Assembly: GCA_023935145.1 (NCBI GenBank) | Contig: CM043699.1 | Coordinates: 128,404,536 to 128,468,535, forward strand | DNA: 64,000 bases | DNA from: Bretschneidera sinensis | Lineage: Eukaryota; Streptophyta; Magnoliopsida; Brassicales; Akaniaceae | Direction: 5' to 3' | Part shown: positions 34,672-46,330 of the stretch, piece after piece | Layout: each line of letters begins with the position of its first letter | Numbering within the stretch: the first letter of the stretch is position 1 | Translations under genes and position numbers: made by a program | The notes under the pieces: model-generated | Told to the model about the DNA's origin: nothing | The model's input: only the letters and a program-made list of their open reading frames with translations | Database searches by the model: none

Positions 34672-36013
34672 TATGCTGATATTGTCAATTATATAACTGT
34701 TAAGGTTTTTCCCCCAGGTATGACCACACAAGGAAAAAAGTGGCTGATATCTATGTCTAGACACTACCATTGGGATTACCCGTACCTCTTCAAATTCTGC
34801 CCCGATAAAATCATCAGATGGTGTGTCTCAGAAGATGAGCACTTGAGCTTATTACAACACTACCATCAGTTTTCTTGTGGAGGACATTTTGGGGCCAAGA
34901 GAACAGTTCTTAAGGTATTACAATCCAGTTTTTATTGGCCTGATCTGTTTAAAAATGTTTTCTCCTTTTGTAGCTCATGTGATAGATGCCAGCAAACAGG
35001 TAACATCTCTTCCCGAAATCAGATACCCTTACAAAATATTCATATAGTATAACTTTTTGATGTATGGGGCATTGATTTCATGGGTCCATTTCCTAACTCC
35101 TTTGGTTATTTATATATTCTTGTAGGTGTGGATTATGTGTCCAAATGGGTCGAGGTTGTCCCCTCAAAGACTAATTATCACAAAGTGGTTGTGAAGTTTC
35201 TACAGGGTAACATCTTTACCTGGTTTAGAACTCCAAGAGCAATCACCAGTGATGGCAGCAGCCACTTTCATCATCACTCTTTCGCCGCACTACTCAGAAA
35301 ATATGAGATCATCCATAAAGTTGGCACTCCATATCATCCTTAAACCAGTGGAGATAAGTATTTGAGAGATCAAAGGCATCCTAGATAGGACCATGAACCC
35401 TAATCGGAAGGATTGGTCTTTATGCCTAAATGATGCTCTATTGGCATATAGGACATCTTACAAAACTCCAATTGGGATGTCCTCATACCGCTTAGTCTTT
35501 GGTAAAGCATATCATATGCCAATGGAGCTAGAACATCGAGCATATTGGGCCATTAAACAGTTCAATTTTGATATGAAACAAGCGGGTGAGAAAAGAAAGC
35601 TGTACGTAAATGAGCTAGAAGAATTAAGGTATGATGCATATGAGAATGCCAAGCTTTACAAATAAAGGACAAAATTCTATCATGACAAACACCTAGTAAG
35701 GAAAGAGTTTCATGTGGGACAGAAGGTGTTGCTCTATAGCTCAAGATTAAAACTGTTCCTAGGCAAACTCAAGTCCAGATGGTATGGTCCTTATGTGGTC
35801 ACCAAGGTTTTTCCTTATGGTGCTTTGGAGGTTCATAGTCCCAAAGGAAATCAAACATTCATAGTAAATGGACACAAAGTCAAACCATACCTTGATATCA
35901 ACTTGCCTCCTAGAGATGAAGACTTGACACTACAATCTGTCCAGTGTGCAGCTGAACCAAGAGCACTTGAGCCACATAAGGTGGGCTCTAAGTGCCCTCT
36001 TCAAAGAGAGTAG
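34672..36013 (+). pseudogene. Integrase of element A
   Basis: HHCC zinc-binding region (HHYHQ..., HFGAKRTVLKVLQSSFYWP, CSSCDRCQQTG; 34855-35000), then the core with [13 protein letters not shown] (first Asp), [10 protein letters not shown] (second Asp) and VGTPYHP-stop (35335). A frameshift at about 35345-35390 precedes [21 protein letters not shown], and the C-terminal region continues with [28 protein letters not shown] to 36013. Integrase inserts the element DNA. The stop at 35341 falls where Gln is expected in the PHPQTSGQ-type motif. Confidence 0.9.
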
Positions 36014-36821
36014 CACTGCTATAGAGAGCGCTTAAGCAATTTAGACTTTTATAAACATATAGCTCAAGTGCCTCTAATAAGGTTAGTGGCACTGAGGCCA
36101 CTACAGTACGGTATGGTTGTATCGTTACTAGTTTTTCTCATTATTTGTTTCAGTCCTTTTACATTTTATTATTTTTATCAGCACTTTCTGCCTTGCACTC
36201 AAGTGCATTACACATTGTGCTCGAGCGCACTACACTACACATTTGCGCACAAGTGCGATCGAGCGCACTCAGGACAGAGAGGTCACGTGATGGTTTTAAA
36301 TGTTTCCCCCTCATTCTGCCTCTCCTACGCTCAATTGCAATTCTCTGCCTCTATCGCCCTCTCCATTGCGCACACCAATCCCCAGCAAGCCTGACACTCT
36401 CATTTTCCGTCCATTACATTCCACATTAACTAAACCCTTCCCCCTTCCATATCTCATTCTCCTCATCTCTTCCCTATTCCCCCAACACACACCCATTCAT
36501 TTTCACAAGTACACATGGTATGTCCATACCAATTTTTGTTTCTAATTAAGTTACAAACAATCACACATAGCTTTTTGATATATACTTTACTAATTCGATG
36601 TCTTTACCATGCGTGTGGTTGTAATTTGTGTTTACAGGAGGTTGGGGCCACATTTGGGTACTTCCACAGCTTCCTGTATTTGTCGCACACAACCTGTTTG
36701 AAAAATTACCTGAACCACTACGCTCGAGCGAACATCCCCTATGATCGAGCACAAGTCCCCCAATGCGATCGAGCGCACATAACTTGTGATCGAGCGCACT
36801 TATACCAGAAGCTACACCACA
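36014..36821 (+). other. Spacer between integrase and env-like ORF of A
   Basis: No product recognised. It holds two groups of TCGA-centred motifs: 36218-36267 (including TGCGATCGAGCGCA at 36254-36267) and 36720-36798 (including a perfect copy at 36764-36777). The second group ends 24 bases before the ATG of the env-like ORF. CT-rich tracts lie at 36300-36480. Confidence 0.65.
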
Positions 36822-37970
36822 ATGTCTAAACAAGTAGCTTCCAGTTCCTGAGCCTCCAACAGCCACTCCCATTCCACCCGGCCTAGTTTCGAGTAGCGCA
36901 AAATCCTGTTCGAGACTATGTTTAGCATCGATGAGGATTTCAAGAGCTTGGACGACACGAGATGGGTGGTCCAAGAATTCAAGGCCTGGGGTCTTAAGCG
37001 GCTATTCAAGCCGGTCTGTTCGATGGCCTACACTAGATTCGTGGTCAGCTTCTACGAGAACCTGACCTATGACTGCACTCACCCAAAGATCTTATCCTCC
37101 TCAGTCTAGGGCAAATTCATAGAGCTTACCACTATTGATATCGCCACTGCCCTCCACTGCTGTGATGAGTCCCTTTCAGAGGATAGCCATATGGAGGAGC
37201 AGCCAGACCCATTTTCTCTGCCCCATATCATCGAGGATATGTGTACAGGCCAGTATACGGACCGATACAGCAATGCGGGGAGCTGGTCGAAGTTGCCTCC
37301 CCGCCTGTGGCTCGTGGACTCCATCTTCCAACGTAATGTGTGCCCCTTGGGGCACAAGACTCAGAAGAGGGATCAGTTTATACAGGCTCTCTATGCCTTT
37401 CATCAGGGTCACTGGTACTCTATACCATCCATCATATGGAGCTAGATACACAAGTTTTGGGACTATATTCACGGTGGTCAAACCACCATGGTGAATGCAT
37501 GGGGCCTCCACTTCCCATTCCTATTCAGCCATATTTTCAAGAAGAAAATGATCAAGGGCTCTTCACTAGATGGACCAGTTAGCGATTACTTGTTCTTCGA
37601 GAGAGCCTAGTGGAGACTTAGCTAGTCCCATATGCCCCGAGGACCCCGGGTACATGTCCCAACTGTTGAGCCCTTAGCAGATGATCCTATGGACACCGAG
37701 CACCTGACAGCGAGCCCTACGTGGGAGGAGAACCAGCCAGACATAGGATCCACCACGTCCCAGCACCTTCTCGAGGAGTTGTCCTCTCTTCGACGTGAGC
37801 TCTCTGACATTCACAGAGATGATAGAAAGGCGAAATTATTGATCCATCAGCGGGTAGATGGTTTAGAGGCACAGTTTACGGGACAAGATGTGATGCTCCA
37901 GGCCATCCTCGATCGATTACCTCCTGCACCCGGTACCTCATTGACTGTACCACTTGGAGACCAGCAGTGA
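36822..37970 (+). pseudogene. Env-like / putative plant transposon protein ORF of A
   Basis: One frame of 383 codons from ATG 36822 (MSKQVASSS) to TGA 37970, broken by about six in-frame stops (TGA or TAG) but no frameshift. Features: FKAWGLKRLF, RFVVSFYENLTYD, KFIELTTIDIATALH, PPRLWLVDSIFQRNVCP, QFIQALYAFHQGHW, then an acidic hinge and a C-terminal coiled coil (EELSSLRRELSDIHRDD). Arrangement and motif order parallel the downstream ORF of the copia element F (4441-3323), i.e. the Transposase_32-type domain common after pol in Athila elements. Function is unknown; no membrane anchor is evident. Restoring Gln or Trp at the stops by eye would be consistent with C-to-T decay. Confidence 0.75.
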
Positions 37971-39295
37971 GAGGATACCCCGTCTGGCTAAAGACATAAA
38001 ACTTAGCGCCCATGGGAGGCATCCCATAACATATCCTTTTTTTATTTTTAGTATTGCCATTTATAATTAGTATTTACTTTTACATCACTATTTCTTATTA
38101 GTATTCCATTTTTCGGTTTTATGTTTGTTTTTCATTTTCAAGGACATTGTGAGTGTATCCAGTTCAAGTTTGGGGGCGTGCCACGTGTAATGCCAGCCAT
38201 TTTGTTCTCTATCTCTCAGGTCAGATCTTTTCATTTCACTTACACATTGGGGACAATGTGTACATTAAGTTTGAGGGTATTGGGGACACATTCACACACT
38301 ATGTCCCAGTTTTTTTTTAATAAATGCATATTCATATTATGTTGAAAATTTTGGTGGATTTAAAACAAATATTATGATAAAACTTCATCAATAAGCTTAA
38401 AATCTAAAACATATAGTCTAATGATAAAGTTTTAAAACTCTTAATTACCTACCTCAAGGCATTTAGGAATTCACAAAGTTAATCTAAATCTAACACGAGC
38501 ACATTAGAACATAATGATGTGAGGTATGACATAGAATCTCTATGTATATGTTTCAGTAACCTAGCTATAATCGGATAACTCGTTAGAATAACACTTTGGC
38601 ATAGAAAAATAAAGAAGAATGTCAATATGCAAAAAGAGAAACTAAAATGCTCTTAATGATCATTAAATAAACTTCCCACTGAGTAACCAGACCTCTTGCC
38701 TCAGTAAGCAGTGAGTTTTCATGTCAAAAGGTGGGGATTTTGCAAGGAAGCATTACGACCAGTTAGTTTCGAAGCCTGTTTGACTCGAGTTAGTAAGTCC
38801 TTAGGGGTGTCTTTACACCTAATGCCCTAAAACCATCTGGTTTAGGAGTCATTGGCTAAACACTCGCTACATGGGTCAATTAGAAAGCTTAATGAAACTC
38901 AACTTGGCAGAAAGCTCATGAAAAAAGAAAAAGAAAATAATAAAACTATGCCACTAGTGTTCCTTCTGATAGGAAATTCGATGAATGTTAAGACACTGAA
39001 ACACTATACCGTAGAGATATTTGGAAGCTTCATCTTTTTGTGCTAATTCACCACACACTAAGTCAAACTTGTGATGCCTTAAACCAGCCTTGTGTAAGTA
39101 ATTGGAATTTAAAACTCTTATTCATTGTGAAGATGTGTTTTTATTTTAAGCCTACTCATGAACAAATATTATGGTTTTGTGTGCAACCCAAAATTTTAAC
39201 ATAATATGAATGATGAGTTTATCTTTAATTTTATTTTTCAGTTAGTTTTTGGTTCTGTATTCCTAAGGGACTAGCAATGTGTAAGTTTGGGGGTG
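37971..39295 (+). other. 3' untranslated region of A with polypurine tracts
   Basis: Non-coding. AAGTTTGGGGGCG at about 38165, TTAAGTTTGAGGG after GGGGACAATGTG at about 38250, and the tract GTAAGTTTGGGGGTG (39281-39295) that abuts the LTR and would prime plus-strand synthesis. The upstream tracts are also present in G. Confidence 0.75.
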
Positions 39296-40607
39296 TGATA
39301 AGTGCTTAAATATTCATATTTAAACCCCTTAATTTACATTTGTTAAGCTCTTTGTTTACATATTTTATTATGTTTTACTTCATTTTTGTGTTTTCTATGC
39401 TTTTTATAGGTTGGTGAAGAAAAGAAAGCATTTTGAAGCTTTAAAGGAAGAAAACTGAAGATTTGGAAGAAAAAAAAACTAGTGCGATCGAGTGCAACAT
39501 GGTCGCGATCGAGTGCATAAGCAATCGTGCCCACACATAGAAGGCCCGAGCGCACCCATGCGCTTGAGTACAGAAGCAAGCGATCGAGTGCACACGCACA
39601 GAGAGACGGCAGAGCCAGTTTTGGAAAGATTTCTTCCGGACCTATTTTGGAAATTAGAGTTTCGAGGCACCCTTAGAACCCTATATATAGGCTTGTAAAA
39701 CACAGAAAACGGATCCTTCTTTTATCTTTTACTTTTGCTTGAAGTTGTAAGCTTTGGAGAGGAATTGACGACTCGTCTCCACATTATTCTTCGGGTTTTA
39801 TATTTTCTATTTAGTTTATGTTATGATGATGTTTATCATAGACAGCATGTGTAACTAACTTACCAATAGGGCTCGATTGAAACCCTAATTATGCTTTTCT
39901 ATATATATATATATATATATTCATTGATTGTCTTTACAAATAGCCATGTTATGATGCTTTAATTGATTAATGCCTGTTTTATTGAATTCCTCATATATGT
40001 GTGTCTGATCAACATATGCATATGGTATGGATTAGTTAGTTAGATCAATTTGGATGACTGAGTCCTGGTCTGATGATAGTAACAAAAGAAATCCATGTCG
40101 GATTCTTGGGTTAATCAATATGGGAAACCGGGAGTGTGCACCATACCCTAGGTCTCGTGTGGTTGTCGATTTCCACAGACCTTATGTTCTCTTAAGGAAC
40201 AACTCAGTATACACCATATTGAATCCCTTAAGAGATAAAAGAGTTAGAGTAGATACCATGCCTAACTCATTGCTTAGGGAGATTAATAGCTTAAGGAGTA
40301 GATACCATGCCCTTAGGTTGACAACCATTAGGTATTCATGGTAGGGCTAGAGCATTGGCACATTACTTGTTGGGAAAGTATGATTAGTGGTAGATATCAA
40401 AACTCTATGTTCTTATCATTATCAATTTAGACTTAACATTTATTTGTATCAATTTTTACATTGTGAAACTGATTCTAAAACGAAATTCATCAATCCTTGT
40501 GGAGATGAACTCGCACTTGCACACTATACTACTGTTGACCTTGTGCACTTGTAAGTAAAACAAGTTCGATTATTTGCTTATTTATTTGGGTAGATAAATG
40601 CACAACA
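39296..40607 (+). repeat. 3' LTR of A (1312 bp)
   Basis: Starts TGATAAGTGCTTAAATATTC and ends GCACAACA, followed by the target duplication TGGAG (40608-40612). It contains TATA CTATATATAG (39681-39690), an AT repeat (39901-39920) and the 97-codon version of the LTR open frame (40054-40344). Confidence 0.92.
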
Positions 40608-40612
40608 TGGAG

Positions 40613-41318
40613 GAAATTAATTTTAATGTTACAAACTGTCTATGTTCATAATTCCTCCTAAAATTCCAAGAAAGGGATTTGTTTATACGTGATATATACA
40701 AAGGTGGAAGCTGTTGTGAAGGATTGTTCGCAACTGCACATGGAAAGTATTCCTTTGAACGATCTCTTTTTCAATGCAGGAGTTTTATGTGGTTTAAATG
40801 CTTTAAAACCAAATTGAAGAAACTGCTGAATGGAATGATTGGTTCTACATGTCTTATATATTCGAGCTTGAATTGATTCATTTTTGCTCCACTAGTTTCG
40901 ATGGCTTTTAAGCTACATTTCCAAATATTTCCCACCATGATCCTAAACCCCGTTACAACCCTTGAAAAGTTATTATGATTCATGTTATGCATGTGATCCC
41001 AGTGGTGGAGAATGAGAAGATATGCAAGCCTATGGTAGATCATTTCCATTGGAATGAATTTGAGGTAAACACATACCCTCAAATACATGAGCGTCGAGTG
41101 TTTATTTCCGTGAGGGACTACATATATAATTTACTCCATCTTCGAGTGAAAATGCTTACTCAATAATTTTTAGTTGTTTAAGAATGTTTGTTCATGATAT
41201 GTTATGAGTTTTTAAGAGCTTGGTTGTTTTTTGTTGAAGGCGTTGCAACCTTGGCCTTTTTGGGAAAGAGAATTTAAGTTTTGCCCGAGGATGAGCAAAA
41301 GTTAAGTGTGGGGGAATT
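40613..41318 (+). other. 3' untranslated region of B, right part
   Basis: Rest of B after A. No coding frame is recognised. It ends with GTTAAGTGTGGGGGAATT, the polypurine tract before the 3' LTR of B. Confidence 0.75.
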
Positions 41319-42849
41319 TGATGAGAAGGCAAAATTTCATATTTTTCTCCTTTAATGTTTAGTATCTTGTACTCATTTGGTGCCTAAATTTACTCGTTAT
41401 TCTTTATATTTTGATTTAGGATGCAAATGGAGGCGTTAAGTGCAAAACGAAGCTAATTGGACGATTTTGGACAGTTTCGACATTGCTTCGTAATCTGGGC
41501 ATACCTCTCTCATCCGAGATTCAATTGAGATGATTCAAGATGATATGGAACGCCAAGAAAAGGCTCTACAACTTTCTTGTTTTGAGTTTTGAGAAATAAT
41601 GGCTGCATCAAGTTCGAAACCGGGCTTGAAGTTACTACACCTGCACTATTGACGTTCTAGAACGTCCATTAGCCTGCAATTCAAATCGAGTCAAGTTCGC
41701 TATCTTAATAAGATGAAGCTAAAAATAATAAATCCCAAGACCCAAAAGATAGAGCTCAATTCAAGTGGGCTTGGCCCAATCCAATCAAAGGAAATGAAGC
41801 TGAATAGAATGGATCAAACAAATGGAAGGTATGGTGGGTTTAATGTAATTTCGAATTGGATACGTCTCTGGACAGTCTCAAGTATTCTCACCATATCTTA
41901 CTCTTACGACATCTTATTCAGCTGATTCAAGAAGCTTTCGAAAGCTAGGTCAATGGAATATAATTGTTCCTCAAATAGAAGTTTTGTGATTCAAACGTTT
42001 TGGAGGCGGAAACAGCCCTGCAATCTGAGGCAAAAAATTTGCAGAATCTACTATTCGGAAATGGGGAATTATTTTCTTCATCAAATAGGAGACTGGTTTT
42101 TGAGTTTTTTTTCTTTATTCCAAAATTCTTTCAATTTCTTGATTTTAAACTCTTTGATTATGTTTTTATTCAAGTTTATCATAAACTAATCTCCATTTTC
42201 TAGGGCTAAGATGTAGCCTAACTATGATTATGTGAATCTTCCTTTAATTGAACTAATTTAGTAGTTGTTTCATATTGTTGAGTATTTCATTCTAGACTTA
42301 ATGCTTGTGAATGATTGATCAACATTTGCATGATTTGGGATTCAATTTGAGACTGAGAAGTGATAATTGTTTCAGCATGTGTTTGAGATTACCACAAGGA
42401 ATCTATAGGATAGAGATATCTATGGACTTGCGTAATCTTTATGGAGTTTCTTTTTCTTACTGAATTTTGACAGGTTTAGAAATTTCACAGAGATGTAGAA
42501 GATTTGCTTGTTGGGATATTTTATTAATGCTTGAGAAAGATTAATGAATAAATTAGAGACCCAATTATCAATAATAGGAAATAATTGCAATTAGTTCAAG
42601 TAGGAAATTCGCGTAGGATCAGTTATGATGAATTGAAAGCCCTAGAATCTTTTTTCCTTGATCTCAACTTGCTTATTTAATTTCATTATTTTAAACTCTC
42701 TAGTTTAACAATTCACTCTCATTCAAATTATCAAAGAGATTATAGTTTAATAAATTTTGGTACTTGTTAGTAATTTTTCAATCCTCGTGGGACGATACTC
42801 TTACTCATTCACTTTATTACTTGTTACGATTCGTGCACTTGCGATTTGT
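41319..42849 (+). repeat. 3' LTR of B (1531 bp)
   Basis: Starts TGATGAGAAGGCAAAATTTC. It lacks the 173-bp duplication of the 5' LTR. It is followed by AATAT (42850-42854) and the remaining 52 bp of LTR 2 of C. Confidence 0.88.
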
Positions 42850-42901
42850 AATATTTATCAAATTACTTCTTTACCCTTACTTTAAGAAGATGGGTATTAC
42901 A
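42850..42901 (-). repeat. LTR 2 of C, last 52 bp
   Basis: Right end of the LTR split by B, ending GGGTATTACA. On the minus strand this is the start of the 3' LTR of C2, next to a purine-rich tract (CATTATGCGGGTAGAAT). Confidence 0.88.
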
Positions 42902-42929
42902 ATTCTACCCGCATAATGAAAATTTCGTC

Positions 42930-45900
42930 CCCGAAATTTCTTTACCTAACTCATGAAAAAGCTAAGGGTACTCTTTCTTCATTTTTGCCTCTTGTTCTCA
43001 AGTAATTTCTTCAACATCATTATTTTGCCATAATACACAAATCAAAGGAATAACTTTATTACGCAAGACTTGTTTTTTCTGTTTAGAATTCTAACTGGTA
43101 CTTGCATAAAGGTCAAATCTTCCTGAAGTTCTCTAGCTTGATTCGGAATACTATGGGATTCATCATGTAAACACTTTCTCAAAAGTGAAACATGAAACAC
43201 ATTATGTGACTGCTTCAACTTTGGAGGCAATTCCAGGCTATACAAAACTAGCCCAACTTTCTCAATAACCTTATAGGGTTCCACATAGCCCGAACTCAAC
43301 TTTCCTTTCTTTTAGACCCTTGACACACCTTTCCATGGGGATATTTTCAAATACACCCAATCATCTACTTGAAACTCAATATGTCTTCTTCTATTATCAG
43401 CATAGCTATTCGGTCTACTCTATCTTGCTTTAAGGTTCTCTCTAGCCTGTTTGATCCTTTCAATTTTGAACTTAATAATTTATGGACCAAATATATTTCT
43501 CTCTCCCACTTCTTCCCAATATATAGGAGTTCTACACGTCTTACCATACAATGCCTCAAACAATGTCATTCTAATACTATATTGATGTTGATTATTATAA
43601 GCAAATTCAATCAGTGGCAAGTAAGCATCCCAACTTACTAAGAAACTCATCACATTTCCCTCAACATATCTTCTAGTACTCTAATAATCTTTTTAGTCTG
43701 CTCATCTGTTTGTGGATGAAAAGTTGTACTAAACTTCAACTGCATACCCGTGGCTTTCTGAAAACCTCTCCAAAACCATGATGTAAATCTAGCATCTCTA
43801 TTTGACATTGTGCTCAATGGTACTTCATGAAACCACACAATCTCAGCTACATACAGTTCAGGAAACTTTTTAGGACTCCAACTAGTTTTAATTGGAAGAA
43901 AATGAGATGACTTAGAAAGTCTATCTACTATCACTCACACTGTATTGTGACCTCTTTGGGTATAGGAAAATCCTACTCACATTTTTTTATGGTCATTCAA
44001 GCACAAGAAGAGGTTGTAGTAAGCATCTCAAATGTTTATTCTCTGACTTCACTTGCTGACAAACCAAACATCTAGAAATATATTTAGCTACAACCCTCTT
44101 CATTATTAACCAGTAATAGTTTTGTTTCAATCCCCTATACATTTTATTGTTACCTGGGTGCATCGAGTATATAAAATCATGTGCTTCTCTTAATATCTCC
44201 TTTCTCAACTCAGCATCATTGGGAATACAAATCCGATGTCCCAATACCAACATACCATTATTTAAAATTCTAAATTCAGTCTGTTTTCCACTTAACACTT
44301 CTTGCTTAGTCTTCTGTATCTCTTCATCTCTACCTTGCATCTCTAACAAGCATTTAACTATGGATGATTGTACAACTATGTTCACTAAAAATTATCATCT
44401 ATCACTGATATTCAACTTCAATCTTATCTCTTAAATCTACCATCAATTTCACATCATGACTCTCAATAGCAATTAATCTTCCTGTAGATTTCCTACTCAA
44501 TGCATCAGCTACCACATTTTTCTTTCCTAGATGATAGTGAATTATACAATCATAGTCACTAATCAACTTCATCCACCGTCTTTGTCTCAAATACAACTCT
44601 CTCTAGGTAGGTAAGTATGTCAAACTCTTGTGATCAGTAAATATCTCACAAATGGCTCCATACAAATGATATCTCCAACTCTTCAAAGCAAACACTATGG
44701 CAGCTAACTCTTAGTCAAGGGTAGGGTAATTTCTCTTATGATTCCTCAATTACCTAAAGCATATGCTATTACCTTCCCATGTTGCATTAACACACATCCC
44801 AACTCTTAATGGGATGCATCACTATATACCACAAATCCTTCATTACTAGAAGGAAACATTCGTAGTGGAGTTATAATTAATTTCTCCTTTAGAAATGAGA
44901 AATTTTTCTTACATTCCCCAGACCATACAAATCTCACATCTTTCGTAGTCAATCTAGTCAACAATACTGCAATAATAGAAATTTTCTGAATGAATCTTTT
45001 ATAATAACTAGCTAACCCCAAGAAGATTCTAATCTCAGTCACATTAATTGGTCTCTCCCAACTCAACATTGCCTCCACCTTTTGTGGATCAACTGTTATA
45101 CTATCTCTAGATATTACATGCCCAAAGAAAGTTACTTTATTCAACCAAAACTCACATTTAGAAAATTTTGCATACAATCTCAATCTCCTCATAATTTCCA
45201 GTACAGTTTCTAAATGTTTTTGATGATCGTCCTTAGTCTTAAAATACACCAAGATGTTATTAATAAACACAACCACAACATTATCAATAAATGGTTTACA
45301 CATTTTATTAATCAAGTCCATGAGTGTTGCTGGAGCATTAGTCAATCCAAATGGCATCACAAGAAACTCATGATCATAATGTGTCCTAAAAGCAATCTTA
45401 GGTACGTCTCCCTCCTTTATCCTTAACTAGTGTTTACCTGATCTCAGGTTTATCTTTGAAAACACCCTTACTCTCTACAACAGTTCAAACAAATCATCTA
45501 TCCTGGACAAATGCTATTTGTTCTTAATAGGGATTTTATTCAGCTATCTATAGTTTATACATAATCTCATTGTTCTACCTTTCTTCTTAACAAAAAAATA
45601 CAGAGGCTCCCCATGGTGACACACTTGGTCGAATAAATTATTTTTCTAACAATTCCTAAAGTTAACCTTCAGTTCTATTAATTCAACAGTTCTCATTCTG
45701 TAGGGTTCTATTGAAATAGGTTCAAAAACCAAAATCACATCAATGGAAAACTCAATCTCCCTACTAGGGGGCAAACCATACATTTTATCAAGAATGTATT
45801 TGAATAATCTCTCACTATTGAGATTTCTTTCAGCTTTCTATCCTCTTTACTAAGATCCACCATATATGCTAAATACCCCTCACTACCTTTTCTCATTAAC

Positions 45901-46330
45901 TTACTAACAGTCAAGGCAGAAATAAGATAACTGAAAAGTATCTTACGTTCTCTCTGAAAATTAAACTTCTCATGTCTAGGAATTTTAAACACTACATTCT
46001 TCCTAGAACAATCAACTCATGCATGATATGCAGACAACCAATCTATCTCCAATATCAGGTCAAAATCATTCATGTTCAGAGATAATAAATCCATATCAAA
46101 TTATCTATCACCTATACAAGTCACACAACCCCGATAAAAAATTGTGATCACGACTCTATCCCTAGTAAGAACCTCAACAACAATATTATCAATCAAAGAA
46201 CAGTCACTTACATCAATTGATCTCATCAAAGTACTGGATGCAAAAGAATGGGTTGCACTAGGATCAATCAATAATCTAGCAAGTCTATCAAGAATAGATA
46301 TTGTGCCCATCACGACGTCAAGAGTTGCTT
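42930..46330 (-). pseudogene. pol of chromovirus copy C2
   Basis: Order from the right: protease region (46313-46000, DPSATHSFASSTLM, then a spacer), pre-RT (45992-45735), RT (45360-44950) with [13 protein letters not shown] and VVVFINNILVYFK, in which both catalytic Asp of FIDD are replaced by Asn, RNase H start VVYSDASH (44806), linker [19 protein letters not shown] (44596-44402), HHCC integrase region with HPGNNKMYRGLKQNYYW and CLVCQQVK (44385-43993), core with MIVDRLSKSSHFLP, NRDARFTS and HPQTDEQTK (43934-43650), and C-terminal HNVFHVSLLRK and QVPVRIL (43299-43042). Frames are longer than in C1 but polymerase must be inactive. Confidence 0.9.

Larger units (their letters stand above)
28950..40607 (+). 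mobile_element. Full-length Athila-like Ty3/gypsy element A (11.66 kb)
   Basis: Two LTRs of 1309 and 1312 bp, 5-bp target duplication TGGAG, a degenerate tRNA-Asp type primer site, gag, protease, RT, RNase H, integrase, an env-like ORF and a polypurine tract GTAAGTTTGGGGGTG directly before the 3' LTR. It is inserted in the 3' untranslated region of B and is the innermost layer of the stack. In a 150-base stretch that I compared by eye (29400-29550 against 39747-39897) the LTRs differ at about five positions, so it is not recent. Stops and at least three frameshifts inactivate it. Confidence 0.95.
23291..42849 (+). mobile_element. Athila-like element B, internally deleted, interrupted by A
   Basis: 5' LTR 23291-24970, tRNA-Asp type primer site, gag, protease, then a fused piece of pre-RT and integrase C-terminus, a 3' untranslated region interrupted by element A (28950-40607), a polypurine tract AAGTGTGGGGGAATT and 3' LTR 41319-42849. 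The RT, RNase H and integrase core are missing. It is inserted in LTR 2 of C with a 5-bp duplication AATAT. The gag and protease are like those of other plant Athila-type elements but a different family from A. Confidence 0.88.

Noticed and set aside
37191..37582. Overlapping frames on both strands in the env-like region
   Set aside because: Only the frame beginning at 36822 is continuous with related domain text; the others are GC-rich shadows.
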